Both the position numbers and the translations under genes were made by a program. This document shows positions 16,942-25,466 of a stretch of 64,000 nt of DNA, one piece after another (position 1 is the stretch's first letter; each line of letters begins with the position of its first letter). The stretch comes from Streptomyces sp. JH14. Its GTDB lineage: Bacteria; Actinomycetota; Actinomycetes; Streptomycetales; Streptomycetaceae. Below the pieces are notes generated by a model. It made no database searches and was not told where the DNA came from. It saw nothing but the letters and a program-made list of their open reading frames with translations. The stretch lies in NCBI RefSeq assembly GCF_029428675.1, contig NZ_JAJNEL010000001.1:1-64000 (forward strand), given 5' to 3'.

Positions 16942-17979
16942 TCAGCTGAAGCCCGTCGGCAGGTACTGGTCGATGTTGTCCTTGGTGACGACGGCGGAGT
17001 AGAGGGTGAGGCTGGTCGGGATCTCCAGTTCGGAGAGACCGCCGATGCCCTTGCCCTGGCCGAGCGCACGCGCCAGGTCGATGGCGGACGCCGCCATCGT
17101 CGGCGGGTAGAGGACGGTGGCCTTCAGGACGCTGTTGTCGGCCTTGATGGCGTCCATGGCGGACTTCGCCCCGGCTCCGCCGACCATCAGGAACTCGTCC
17201 CGGCCGGCCTGCTGGATGGCGCGCAGCGCACCGACACCCTGGTCGTCGTCGTGGTTCCACAGTGCGTCGAACTGCTTCTGCGCCTGCAGAAGTTGGGCCA
17301 TCTTCGCCTGGCCGGACTCAACGGTGAACTCGGCGGCCTGCCGCGCGACCAGCTTGACGTTGGGGTAGTTCTTGAGGGCGTCGGCAAATCCCTGGCTGCG
17401 CTGCTTGGTGAGCTCCAGGTTGTCGATACCCGCGAGCTCGACGACCTTGGCGTCCGCCTTGTCCTTGAGCTGCTCGCCGATGAACGTACCGGCATTGAGG
17501 CCCATGCCGTAGTTGTCGCCGCCGACCCAGCAGCGGTAGGCCTGCGGTGAGGCGAAGATGCGGTCCAGGTTGATGACGGGGATGCCCGCCTTCATCGCTT
17601 CCAGACCGACCTGGGTGAGCGCCTTGCCGTCGGCGGGGAGGATGACGAGGACATCGACCTTCTTGTTGATGAGGGTCTTGACCTGGCCGATCTGGGTGGC
17701 GGTGTCGTTGGAGCCCTCGGTGATCTCCAGGGTCACCTCGGAGTACTTCTCCGCCCGCGACTTGGCGTTGTCATTGATGGCGTTGAGCCACCCGTGATCG
17801 GCCTGCGGGCCGGCGAAGCCGATGGTGACCGCCTTGCCGGGCTTGTCGTCGGCGGCCGGCTGATTGGTCTGCGCGGTCTCCGACTTCTTGGGCTCGTTGC
17901 TGGTGCAGGCGGTGAGGAGGGCGCCCGCGGAGACGGCTGCGGTGCCGAAGAGCAGGCCTCTGCGGCTGGTTTCTGGCAT
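16942..17979 (-). CDS. Sugar ABC transporter substrate-binding lipoprotein (ribose type)
   Basis: 345 residues, periplasmic-binding-protein fold 1 (RbsB-like). The N-terminus carries RRGLLFGTAAVSAGALLTAC, a lipoprotein signal with the lipobox cysteine in LTAC, so the protein is anchored outside the membrane. The family pattern follows: VTIGFAGPQADHGWLNAIND, DVLVILPADGKALTQVGLEA, GIPVINLDRIF. I use ATG 17979 rather than the upstream start at 18015, because the latter puts unrelated residues before the signal peptide. It is the last gene of a three-gene importer set after ATPase and permease. Sugar or cyclitol ligand likely; exact ligand unknown. Confidence 0.88.
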   Translation of the reverse strand: MPETSRRGLLFGTAAVSAGALLTACTSNEPKKSETAQTNQPAADDKPGKAVTIGFAGPQADHGWLNAINDNAKSRAEKYSEVTLEITEGSNDTATQIGQVKTLINKKVDVLVILPADGKALTQVGLEAMKAGIPVINLDRIFASPQAYRCWVGGDNYGMGLNAGTFIGEQLKDKADAKVVELAGIDNLELTKQRSQGFADALKNYPNVKLVARQAAEFTVESGQAKMAQLLQAQKQFDALWNHDDDQGVGALRAIQQAGRDEFLMVGGAGAKSAMDAIKADNSVLKATVLYPPTMAASAIDLARALGQGKGIGGLSELEIPTSLTLYSAVVTKDNIDQYLPTGFS

Positions 17980-18078
17980 GGCTGTCGAACCCTTCATCCG
18001 GTACGTGGGTGGCATGCGGAACTGTTGGGTGGGACGGGGTGGGGTGCGGTGAGGGGATATGGGGTGGAGGACCGGGGG

Positions 18079-19128
18079 TCAGGTCTCCCCGTGGGCCGAG
18101 GTTCGGCGCTGGACCAGGACGGCGGCGACGATGATCGCGCCCTTCGCGATCTGCTGGACATCGCTCTGCAGATTGTTGAGCGCGAAGATATTGGTGATGG
18201 TGGTGAAGACGAGGACGCCGAGGACGGAGCCGACGATCGTGCCGCGTCCGCCGCTGAGCAGGGTGCCGCCGATGATCGCGGCGGCGATGGCGTCGAGCTC
18301 GTACAGGTTGCCGTTGGTGTTCTGTCCCGAGCCGGACAGGATGATCAGCATGAAGGCGGCGATACCGCAGCACAGCCCGGAGAGCAGATACAGATAGAGC
18401 CGCTGGCGCCGTACGTCGATCCCGGCGAGCCGGGCCGCTTCCGCGTTGCCGCCGACCGCCACCGTGCGGCGTCCGAAGGTCGTCCGGTTCAGCACCAGCC
18501 AGCCGATGACGGTGACCGCGGCGAACGCCAGCACCAGGGGCGGTATGCCGAGGACGTACGAGTCCGGCAGGCCGAGGTCGAGGACCGACTGGACGGTCAC
18601 GATCTGCGTCTTGCCGTCGGTGATCTGCAGGGCGAGGCCGCGGGCCGAGGCGAGCATGGCCAGCGTCGCGATGAACGGCACCATCCTCCCGTACGCGATC
18701 AGCAGCCCGTTGACGAATCCGGCACCGACACCGACGAGCACCGCGGTGAAGAGGATGCCCGCGAAGCCGTACTCCTGGGTGGCGAGCGTGGTCGCCCAGA
18801 CCGAGGCGAGCGCGACCATCGCACCGACCGACAGGTCGATGCCGCCACTGGTGATGACGAAGGTCATGCCGACGGTGACGACGCCGATGACGGACGACTG
18901 GGTCAGGATCAGCTGCAGATTCCCGGTGTCCAGGAAGGCGTCGGGTTCGGTGAACCCCCCGACGGCGATCAGTACGGCGAGGACGCCGAGCAGCGACAGG
19001 TTGCGCACGTCCATGCGCACCCCGAAGGCGCGCAGTCCACCGCCCTTCGAGGGCGGCAGCGTGGCGGAGGCCGGCGGGGCCGCCTTGTCCGGCCCACCGT
19101 GCTGCGCCGAGGAGACGGGCTGTGTCAT
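18079..19128 (-). CDS. Sugar ABC transporter permease (RbsC type)
   Basis: 349 residues with about nine to ten hydrophobic helices after a 40-residue polar N-terminus. The RbsC/BPD_transp_2 signature is clear: VGMTFVITSGGIDLSVGAMVAL and, near the end, LYELDAIAAAIIGGTLLSGGRGTI, the EAA-like coupling loop. ATG 19128 overlaps the stop of the ATPase gene (ATGA). It forms the membrane channel, presumably as a homodimer, with the ATPase encoded upstream and the lipoprotein encoded 99 bases downstream. Same substrate caveat as the binding protein. Confidence 0.9.
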   Translation of the reverse strand: MTQPVSSAQHGGPDKAAPPASATLPPSKGGGLRAFGVRMDVRNLSLLGVLAVLIAVGGFTEPDAFLDTGNLQLILTQSSVIGVVTVGMTFVITSGGIDLSVGAMVALASVWATTLATQEYGFAGILFTAVLVGVGAGFVNGLLIAYGRMVPFIATLAMLASARGLALQITDGKTQIVTVQSVLDLGLPDSYVLGIPPLVLAFAAVTVIGWLVLNRTTFGRRTVAVGGNAEAARLAGIDVRRQRLYLYLLSGLCCGIAAFMLIILSGSGQNTNGNLYELDAIAAAIIGGTLLSGGRGTIVGSVLGVLVFTTITNIFALNNLQSDVQQIAKGAIIVAAVLVQRRTSAHGET

Positions 19129-20660
19129 GACGTCGGGCTCCCTTCCATCACGAGATCGAGTACGCGGTGCTCGTCGAGCTCCCGGGCGTCCGCCGTATGC
19201 ACGACGCGGCCCTCACGGAGCACCAGCACCCGGTCGGCGAGGCCCAGTACTTCGGGCACTTCGCTGGAGACCAGCAGAACGGCGAGGCCTTCGTCGGCCA
19301 GCCGGCGGATCACGGCGTAGAGCTCGGCGCGAGCGCCGACGTCGACGCCGCGGGTCGGTTCGTCGAGCAGCAGCACCCGGCAGCCGCGCAGCAGCCAGCG
19401 GGCCAGGACGGCCTTCTGCTGGTTGCCGCCGGAGAGGGTGCGGACCGGGGTGTCCGGGTTGTCGGGCCGCAGCGACAGTTCGCGGGTGGCGGCACGGGCC
19501 GCTCGGCGCTCGGCCCCGCGGTCGAGCCAACCCACCCTGGAGAAGCGGGACATGGAGGAGACGGAGACGTTGCGGGTGACGGATTCGAGCATCAGCAGCG
19601 CCTGCGCCTTGCGCTCCTCGGGGGCGAGCCCGATGCCTGCGGCGACGGCGGCTCGGACGCTGCCGGGGCGCAGCGGCCGTCCGTCGACGAGGGCCCGGCC
19701 CGAGCTCGGCCTGCGTGCCCCGTAGACCGTCTCCAGGATCTCGGAGCGCCCGGAGCCGACCAGGCCGGCGAGGCCGACGATCTCGCCGGGCCGCACCTCC
19801 AGGTCGAACGGGGCGAACTCGCCCTCCCTGGACAGCCCTTCGACGGCGAGTACGGGCTCCCGGCGGGCGGTCTCCCCGGCATCCGTGGTCGCGTCGGGGC
19901 GCGGCGGGAAGACGTACTCGACATTGCGGCCGGTCATCAGGGCGACGATGTCCCGTGTCGGGGTGGACTTCGCGGGCAGACCGACCGCGACGGCCCGGCC
20001 GTCCTTCAGTACGGTCACCCGGTCGCCGATCCGGCGGATCTCCTCCAGCCGGTGGGAGATGTAGACGACGGCGACACCGTCGGCGGTGAGTGCGGCGACG
20101 ATACGGAAGAGGTTGTCGACCTCGTCGGGGTCGAGGGCCGCTGACGGCTCGTCCATGACGATGAGCCGCACCTCGTGGGAGAGGGCCCTGGCCATGGAGA
20201 CGATCTGCTGCTGGGCTGCGGAGAGCGCACCGACCGGGCGGGCGGGATCGATCTCGGGGTGACCGAGTCGCTTCAGCAGTGCGGCGGCCGCCGTACGGCC
20301 CTCGCGGGTACGGACGACGAAGCGGGCGGTGGTGGGTTCGTGTCCGAGGAAGATGTTCTCGGCGACCGAGAGACCCTCGACCAGGTCGAGTTCCTGGTAG
20401 ATGGTGGCGACACCGAGGCGCATGGCGGCGATCGGAGACTTCAGTGCGACGGGTGCGCCGCGCCAGGTGATTTCGCCGTCGTCGGGCTGGTGGGCGCCGG
20501 CGAGCACCTTGATGAGCGTGGACTTGCCGGCGCCGTTCTGCCCGAGCAGGCAGTGGACTTCGCCGGCCTGGACCTCCAGGTCCACGCCGTCGAGGGCGCG
20601 CACGCCGGGGAACGACTTGGTGATGCCGGACATCGTGAGCAGGGGTGGTTCTGGTGCCAT
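19125..20660 (-). CDS. Sugar ABC transporter ATP-binding protein (RbsA type, two ATPase domains)
   Basis: 511 residues with two nucleotide-binding domains. Domain 1 has Walker A GQNGAGKST, signature LSAAQQQIVSMARAL and Walker B LIVMDEPSAALD. Domain 2 has a degenerate Walker A (GLVGSGRSE), signature LSGGNQQKAVLARWL and Walker B VLLLDEPTRGVD, as usual for monosaccharide importers. Start ATG 20660 (MAPEPPLLTMSG) follows AGGGGA. The longer open frame from 20738 has no ribosome site. It is the first gene of the importer operon. The ROK regulator gene lies upstream on the same strand, 145 bases away. Confidence 0.92.
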   Translation of the reverse strand: MAPEPPLLTMSGITKSFPGVRALDGVDLEVQAGEVHCLLGQNGAGKSTLIKVLAGAHQPDDGEITWRGAPVALKSPIAAMRLGVATIYQELDLVEGLSVAENIFLGHEPTTARFVVRTREGRTAAAALLKRLGHPEIDPARPVGALSAAQQQIVSMARALSHEVRLIVMDEPSAALDPDEVDNLFRIVAALTADGVAVVYISHRLEEIRRIGDRVTVLKDGRAVAVGLPAKSTPTRDIVALMTGRNVEYVFPPRPDATTDAGETARREPVLAVEGLSREGEFAPFDLEVRPGEIVGLAGLVGSGRSEILETVYGARRPSSGRALVDGRPLRPGSVRAAVAAGIGLAPEERKAQALLMLESVTRNVSVSSMSRFSRVGWLDRGAERRAARAATRELSLRPDNPDTPVRTLSGGNQQKAVLARWLLRGCRVLLLDEPTRGVDVGARAELYAVIRRLADEGLAVLLVSSEVPEVLGLADRVLVLREGRVVHTADARELDEHRVLDLVMEGSPTS

Positions 20661-20685
20661 GACAAATCCCCTCGGCGAAACGAGG

Positions 20686-20720
20686 TCTCCCCTGCTCGAG
20701 CGAAGCCGAGAGCGTGGGAA
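20686..20720. repeat. Intergenic hairpin resembling a dispersed Streptomyces repeat
   Basis: Imperfect inverted repeat with CTCCCCTGCTCG in the left arm and CCGAGAGCGTGGG in the right arm around GAGCGAAG. Elements with the same core recur between genes in Streptomyces genomes (recollection, not checked). It sits in the leader of the ABC importer operon. Confidence 0.4.
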
Positions 20721-20805
20721 GGGCCGGTGAGCGGGCAAGGCTGTGCCAGGTACGGGTGGTGCTCGGTTTCCGATATCTCGCTGGTGACGTGCAGCCGGCC
20801 GGTGA

Positions 20806-21996
20806 TCAGGCCGGTGAGAACAGGTGGTCGCTGATGAGCCGGGCGGCGCCGATCACTCCTGCGGCCGGTCCCAACTCACCCAGCACAATGGGGAGATTGC
20901 CGGTGGCCAGCGGCAGGGACTGCCGGTAGACCTGGGTCCGGACGCTGGCCAGAAGCGTGTGGCCGAGGCCGGTCACACCACCGCCGATCACCACCAGTCC
21001 GGGGTTGAAGAAGCTGACGAGTCCGGCGATGACCTGACCGACCCGGTTGCCGCCTTCGCGGATCAGATCGAGCGAGGTCTCGTCTCCGGCCGCGGCCGCC
21101 GCGGCGACATCGGCGGCGGTGAGCCGACCGGCCGCCTCCAGCCGGGCCGCGAGCTCCGGCGACTGTCCGGACCGTGCCGCCTCCTCGGCGTCGTGGGCGA
21201 GCGCCGCGCCGCTGAAGTGGGCTTCCAGGCAACCCCGGTTGCCGCAGGCGCAGGCACGCCCGTCGGGCTCGACCTGAATATGGCCGATGTCGCCCGCGCT
21301 GCCCGTCGTACCGCGGTAGACGTCGCCGCCGACGACGATTCCGCAGCCGATGCCGGTACCGATCTTGACGCAGAGGAAGTCGCCCACGGAGCGTGCGACG
21401 CCCGCGTGCTGCTCCCCCATCGCCATCAGGTTCACGTCGTTGTCGACCATGACGGGGCAGCCCAGTTCCTGACTGAGCGCCTCGCGGACCGGGAAGCCGT
21501 CCCAGCCGGGCATGATCGGGGGTGCGACCGGTACGCCTTCGGGGAAGCGGACCGGTCCGGGTACGCCGATGCCCGCGCCGTCGAAGCCCTCCGCGAGCCC
21601 GGAGGCCCGGAGCTTGGCAGCCAGGGACAGCACCTGCTCGAAGACCGCGACGGGCCCCTCGCGTACGTCCATGGGGTGGTTGAGGTGACCGAGGACCTCC
21701 AGCTCCGCGTTGGTGACTGCCACATCGATCGATGTGGCACCGATGTCGACGCCGAGGAAGCGCAGTGCGGGAGCGAGCCGGATGTTGTGCGAACGGCGGC
21801 CGCCACGGGAGGCGGCGAGTCCGTCGGCCACGACAAGTCCGGTCTCCAGCAGCCGGTCCACTTCGACGGCGAGCTTGGAACGGGAGAGGTCGACCTGATC
21901 CCCCAGCTGCGCCCGCGAGTTGGGCCCGCCGTCGCGCAACAGCCGCAGTAGCCGCGCCTGATGCGCATTCGCGGGTCGTGCCGTCATACGTCTCAC
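20806..21996 (-). CDS. ROK-family transcriptional regulator
   Basis: 396 residues. The N-terminal winged helix (about 8-60; RLLRLLRDGGPNSRAQLGDQVDLSRSKL) is followed by a ROK sugar-kinase-like domain. The ATPase-like start is FLGVDIGATSIDVAV; the ROK zinc motif is GRACACGNRGCLEAH; and GTGIGCGIVVGGDVY and VVIGGGVTGLG fit. GTG 21996 has GGAGG at 5-base spacing; ATG 21987 would be too far from it. The long frame from 22179 is rejected for lack of a start signal. It precedes the sugar ABC operon on the same strand and probably represses it until a sugar binds. A dyad element about 100 bases upstream suggests autoregulation. Confidence 0.88.
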   Translation of the reverse strand: MRRMTARPANAHQARLLRLLRDGGPNSRAQLGDQVDLSRSKLAVEVDRLLETGLVVADGLAASRGGRRSHNIRLAPALRFLGVDIGATSIDVAVTNAELEVLGHLNHPMDVREGPVAVFEQVLSLAAKLRASGLAEGFDGAGIGVPGPVRFPEGVPVAPPIMPGWDGFPVREALSQELGCPVMVDNDVNLMAMGEQHAGVARSVGDFLCVKIGTGIGCGIVVGGDVYRGTTGSAGDIGHIQVEPDGRACACGNRGCLEAHFSGAALAHDAEEAARSGQSPELAARLEAAGRLTAADVAAAAAAGDETSLDLIREGGNRVGQVIAGLVSFFNPGLVVIGGGVTGLGHTLLASVRTQVYRQSLPLATGNLPIVLGELGPAAGVIGAARLISDHLFSPA

Positions 21997-22095
21997 GCGC
22001 CCCTCCCCGCCGCGTCGGCCTTGTCCGTCGGGCTTTCGAGTGGAACGTAGCAGCGCTTGCCCGGAGTGGGAAGAAGTTGAGCAGGAATCCGCTCC

Positions 22096-22120
22096 AACTT
22101 TCTCCACCCGCAGGACAAAG
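22096..22120. promoter_or_regulatory. Candidate ROK-type operator, copy 2
   Basis: AACTTTCTCC, 5 bases, CAGGACAAAG, about 100 bases before the ROK regulator start. 19 of the 20 arm bases match the element at 14366-14390 and the spacer length is identical. The dyad itself is weaker here (7 of 10). A further partly symmetric GTTGAGC/GCTCCAAC pair lies just to its left. Confidence 0.55.
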
Positions 22121-22186
22121 ACGTACGCCTTCGCCGACACGAGGTCCCCGCGACGCGGGGACGGTCGCGCGGCGGGCAACGCAGAA

Positions 22187-22213
22187 AGGGCCGGGGCGCC
22201 ACGCCCCGGCCCT
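22187..22213 (-). terminator. Hairpin terminator of the GntR gene
   Basis: Perfect 12-bp stem (22187-22198 with 22202-22213) and 3-base loop, core AGGGCCGGGGCG. On the minus strand the stem is followed by TTTCTGC, so it fits an intrinsic terminator for the gene ending at 22231. Confidence 0.8.
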
Positions 22214-22230
22214 GATCCGAACGTAAGGCT

Positions 22231-22908
22231 CTAGCCCTCTTCGCGCTGGTGGTAGGTCCTGCGGGTGTGCTCCGTGTGAGCCCGCATGACCTCCGTGGCG
22301 CGCTGTTCGTCGCGCGAGGAGATCGCCGAGATCAGGGCGCGGTGCTCGATCCAGGACTGGGTGCCACGCTGGCGGGCCACCGGCGTGTAGTACCAGCGGA
22401 CCCGGCGGTCGACCTGTCCGGCGAGTTCGGCGAGGACGACATTGCCCGCCAGCTCCATGACCTTGGCATGGAACTCCGCATTGGTGGCAACGGCGAGATC
22501 CACATCGTCGGCGGCGACGGCCTGCTCACCCTTGGCGCAGAGCTCCTCCAGCGCGGCAATGCCGGCCGTGCCCGAATTGGCCGCGGCCAGCCGGGCGGCC
22601 TCCGCCTCCAGGAGCGTACGGACCGAGAGCAGCTGGTCCGCCTCCTCCTCGGTGGGTTCGTGGACGAACGCACCCTGCGCGGGCCGCAGATCGACCCAGC
22701 CCTCGGTGTTCAACCGCTGCAACGCCTCGCGCACTGGCTGGCGGGACACACCGAGGTGCCCCGCGAGCTCGCTCTCGACCAGATGCTGGCCGGGGCGGAG
22801 CGCACGCGTGGTGATCAGTTCGAGCAGCGCCTCATAGACGCGCTCGCGCAGCGGACCGGGCCGTTCCAGCTTCGGCACGGCCCCTTGCGGCAGTCCTGTG
22901 GACAACAT
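22231..22908 (-). CDS. GntR-family transcriptional regulator with FCD domain
   Basis: 225 residues. The winged-helix DNA-binding region is LRPGQHLVESELAGHLGVSRQPVREALQRL at about 30-70. The C-terminal FCD domain (about 85-215) shows the all-helical pattern and metal-ligand histidines expected (NAEFHAKVM, SWIEHRALISAI, AHTEHTRRTYH). ATG 22908 (MLSTGLPQG) has GGAGGGGG upstream. The earlier start at 22935 lacks a site. Just upstream is a TCTACAGT-type box (22942-22953) that recurs at 24067 before the formate-dehydrogenase remnant, so this protein may control itself and the fdhD operon (inference). Ligand unknown. Confidence 0.87.
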   Translation of the reverse strand: MLSTGLPQGAVPKLERPGPLRERVYEALLELITTRALRPGQHLVESELAGHLGVSRQPVREALQRLNTEGWVDLRPAQGAFVHEPTEEEADQLLSVRTLLEAEAARLAAANSGTAGIAALEELCAKGEQAVAADDVDLAVATNAEFHAKVMELAGNVVLAELAGQVDRRVRWYYTPVARQRGTQSWIEHRALISAISSRDEQRATEVMRAHTEHTRRTYHQREEG

Positions 22909-22941
22909 CGCGGTCCCCCTCCGGGCGACGAGCAATTGCTT

Positions 22942-22953
22942 ATCGTCTACAGT
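22942..22953. promoter_or_regulatory. Candidate FCD-GntR operator, copy 1
   Basis: ATCGTCTACAGT, 34 bases upstream of the GntR start. Its reverse complement ACTGTAGACGAT matches ACTGTAGACAAT at 24067-24078 in 11 of 12 positions. TGTAGAC-type boxes fit FadR-family operators. Confidence 0.45.
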
Positions 22954-22972
22954 CTACCGAGCGCAATGGGGC

Positions 22973-23929
22973 TCAGGGACAGAGGATCACCTGACCCGCG
23001 TACGAGAGATTCCCGCCGAATCCGAAAAGGAGCGCCGGGGCGCCGCTCTCGACCTCGCCACGTTCGATCAGCTTGGACAGGGCCATCGGGATCGAGGCCG
23101 CGGATGTATTGCCCGAATCCACCACATCCCGGGCGATGACCGCGTTGACCGCACCGATCTTCTTGGCAACCGGTTCGATGATCCGCAAGTTGGCCTGATG
23201 CAGTACCACCGCGCCGAGGTCCTCGGGGGCGACACCGGCCCTTTCGCACACCTCGCGCGCGATGGGCGGCAGCTGGGTGGTGGCCCAGCGGTAGACGGAC
23301 TGCCCCTCCTGGGCGAAGCGCGGCGGCGTCCCCTCGATCCGTACCGCACGGCCCATCTCCGGCACCGAGCCCCACAGCACGGGCCCGATTCCGGGCGCGG
23401 CGTCGCCGCCTCCCTGCGGGTCCGCGACCACGACCGCGGCGCCCGCGCCGTCGCCGAGGAGGACACAGCTGGAGCGGTCGGTCCAGTCGGCGACATCACC
23501 CATCTTGTCGGCACCGATCACCAGCGCCCGGGTGGCGGCGCCCGCCCGGATGGCGTGGTCAGCGGTGGCCAGGGCGTGGGTGAAGCCGGAGCAGACGACG
23601 TTGATGTCCATCACGGCCGGCGAACCCATACCGAGGCGGGCGGCGACCCGAGCCGACATGCTCGGCGAACGGTCGATTGCGGTGGAGGTCGCGACGAGGA
23701 CCAGATCGATATCCGCAGGGAGCAGACCGGCCGTGGCCAGCGCCTTGGCCGCCGCGTGCGCGGCCAGCTCGTCCACCGGCTCGTCAGGACCTCCCACATG
23801 GCGGGTCCTGATCCCGACACGGCTGGTGATCCACTCGTCGCTGGTGTCGACCATGGCGGCCAGATCGTCGTTGGTGAGCACCCTGGCGGGCTGATAGTGG
23901 CCGAGCGCCACTACACGTGAGCCGGTCAT
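22973..23929 (-). CDS. Beta-ketoacyl-ACP synthase III family protein (FabH-like)
   Basis: 318 residues of the thiolase fold. The catalytic triad is complete: Cys in MDINVVCSGFTHAL (about 110), His in AVVLHQANLRII (about 240) and Asn in DSGNTSAASIP (about 270). The N-terminal SDEWITSRVGIRTRH is the standard KAS III start. It would catalyse the first condensation of an acyl-CoA with malonyl-ACP or a related acyl transfer. No ACP or other fatty acid gene is next to it, so it is probably not the housekeeping fabH. ATG 23929 follows AGGGGA. Its 3' end lies close to the GntR promoter region, 19 bases from the putative operator. Confidence 0.87.
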   Translation of the reverse strand: MTGSRVVALGHYQPARVLTNDDLAAMVDTSDEWITSRVGIRTRHVGGPDEPVDELAAHAAAKALATAGLLPADIDLVLVATSTAIDRSPSMSARVAARLGMGSPAVMDINVVCSGFTHALATADHAIRAGAATRALVIGADKMGDVADWTDRSSCVLLGDGAGAAVVVADPQGGGDAAPGIGPVLWGSVPEMGRAVRIEGTPPRFAQEGQSVYRWATTQLPPIAREVCERAGVAPEDLGAVVLHQANLRIIEPVAKKIGAVNAVIARDVVDSGNTSAASIPMALSKLIERGEVESGAPALLFGFGGNLSYAGQVILCP

Positions 23930-24066
23930 GTACGGGTCCCCTCGCTACGTATGGCAGGAACTATCCAGTCTTGGTGGCTACCGCCCGGTACGGGGGCACG
24001 TGATCCCACAGGATTACCGGCCGGGGGTTGGAGGCTTGACGACAGCCTTGACCCCCCTCTCCGCAT

Positions 24067-24078
24067 ACTGTAGACAAT
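24067..24078 (+). promoter_or_regulatory. Candidate FCD-GntR operator, copy 2
   Basis: ACTGTAGACAAT, 63 bases before the PanE/FdhA remnant. AT-rich sequence next to it (ATATTCT) may be the -10 region of the fdhD transcript. It matches the box before the GntR gene in 11 of 12 positions. Confidence 0.45.
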
Positions 24079-24141
24079 ATTCTGTCGACTTGACGTCGTC
24101 TCCTGTTCCCTCGCTCGGTCCCTTACCGAACGGAGAGCCCC

Positions 24142-24480
24142 GTGAAAGTCACAGTTGTCGGCGCCGGTGCGATCGGCGCCCATGCCGGGGCCGCCCTGCA
24201 CCACGCCGACGCCGAGGTCAGTCTCATCGCCCGCGGGCGGCCGAATGGATTCGCCGTCGCGGGCCGCGGCTTCGACGCCCGCATCTCCACGGAGCACGAG
24301 GCGCCGCTCACCGACTCGGCGTGTGTCCACTGCGGTGTCGGACGCAACGTCACCCTCCATGTGCAGGACAATGAGATCGCCAAGGTCACCTCACCGCACG
24401 ACAACCCGGTGACCCACGGCCATGGCAATCTCTGCATCAAGGGCCGTTTCGGCTTCCAACACGTACAGAATCGGGTTTAA
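24142..24480 (+). pseudogene. Chimeric remnant: ketopantoate-reductase N-terminus fused to formate dehydrogenase alpha-subunit fragment
   Basis: 112 codons from GTG 24142 (CGGAGAG upstream). Residues 1-38 (VTVVGAGAIGAHAGAALHHA and SLIARG) are the Rossmann start of a PanE/ApbA reductase. Residues about 46 on (GFDARISTEHEAPLTDSACVHCG and HVQDNEIAKVTSPHDNPVTHG, ending CIKGRFGFQHVQNR) come from the iron-sulfur N-terminal part of a formate dehydrogenase alpha subunit. Compared with the family, the stretch between the two CxxCG motifs is lost, the next cysteine is Arg (CGVGRN), two residues (HG) are duplicated in THGHGNLC, and the whole molybdopterin domain is missing. It cannot be an active enzyme. 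Still in frame and translated-looking; fdhD follows after 5 bases. Confidence 0.7.
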
Positions 24481-24485
24481 CCGCC

Positions 24486-25334
24486 ATGGGACGGGTCACC
24501 GAGCGCCGCCGCACCATCCGCATCCGGGACGGAGTGGTCTCCGCCCGCCCCGACACCCTTGTCGCCGAGGAGCCCCTGGAGATCCGGCTGAACGGCCGGC
24601 CGCTGGCCATCACGATGCGCACGCCCGGCGACGACTTCGCGCTGGCCGCGGGGTTCCTCGTCAGCGAGGGCGTGATCGGCGACGGGTCCGAAGTGCAGTC
24701 GATCGTGTACTGCGCAGGGGCGACGGCGGACGGCGTGAACACGTACAACGTGGTGGATGTGAAGCTCGCACCCGGCGTGGAGGTCCCCGACATCACGCTC
24801 GAGCGCAACGTCTACACGACGTCGTCCTGCGGGCTGTGCGGCAAGGCGAGCCTCGACGCGGTCCGCACCACCACCCGGCACCCCATCGCAGACACTCCCC
24901 CGGTCCGGGTCGAGCCCGCGCTGCTCTCGGCCCTCCCCGACCGGCTGCGCGAGTCGCAGCGGGTCTTCGACCGGACCGGGGGTCTGCACGCGGCGGCACT
25001 GTTCTCCGAGACGGGGGAACTGCTCGACATCCGGGAGGACGTCGGCCGGCACAACGCGGTCGACAAGCTCGTGGGCCGGGCGCTGACCGACGGCCGGCTG
25101 CCGCTGTCCCGGGCGATCCTGCTGGTGTCGGGACGGGCCTCGTTCGAACTGGCCCAGAAGGCGGTGATGGCCGGGATCCCGGTGCTCGCCGCCGTCTCGG
25201 CACCGTCGTCGCTCGCCGTCGATCTGGCGGCCGAGACCGGACTGACCCTGGTCGGCTTTCTGCGGGGTCCGTCCATGAACGTGTACGCGGGTGACCACCG
25301 CATCGCCCTGGAGGCGACGGTCGGCACGGGCTGA
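24486..25334 (+). CDS. fdhD: FdhD, sulfurtransferase for formate dehydrogenase maturation
   Basis: 282 residues. FdhD passes sulfur from a cysteine desulfurase to the molybdenum cofactor before insertion into formate dehydrogenase; it acts in the cytoplasm. The family features are present: EEPLEIRLNGRPLAITMRTP, GDDFALAAGFLVSEG, the persulfide-carrying CxxC in TSSCGLCGK (about 118), and GRHNAVDKL and LLVSGRASFELAQKA in the C-terminal half. ATG 24486 begins 5 bases after the chimeric remnant and should be co-transcribed with it. No intact formate dehydrogenase gene lies in the window, so its client must be encoded elsewhere or has been lost. Confidence 0.93.
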   Translation: MGRVTERRRTIRIRDGVVSARPDTLVAEEPLEIRLNGRPLAITMRTPGDDFALAAGFLVSEGVIGDGSEVQSIVYCAGATADGVNTYNVVDVKLAPGVEVPDITLERNVYTTSSCGLCGKASLDAVRTTTRHPIADTPPVRVEPALLSALPDRLRESQRVFDRTGGLHAAALFSETGELLDIREDVGRHNAVDKLVGRALTDGRLPLSRAILLVSGRASFELAQKAVMAGIPVLAAVSAPSSLAVDLAAETGLTLVGFLRGPSMNVYAGDHRIALEATVGTG

Positions 25335-25466
25335 GCCGCCCGGCCCGCGACACGGGTCAGGGGTCCGGCCGGCGGGGAGCGCCCCCTGCGCCGGCCGGTC
25401 CCTCCCCCCTGAGTGCATCGTCGAACGACGCCGCACACGGTCCACGCAACCCCGCGGGCGGGCGCA

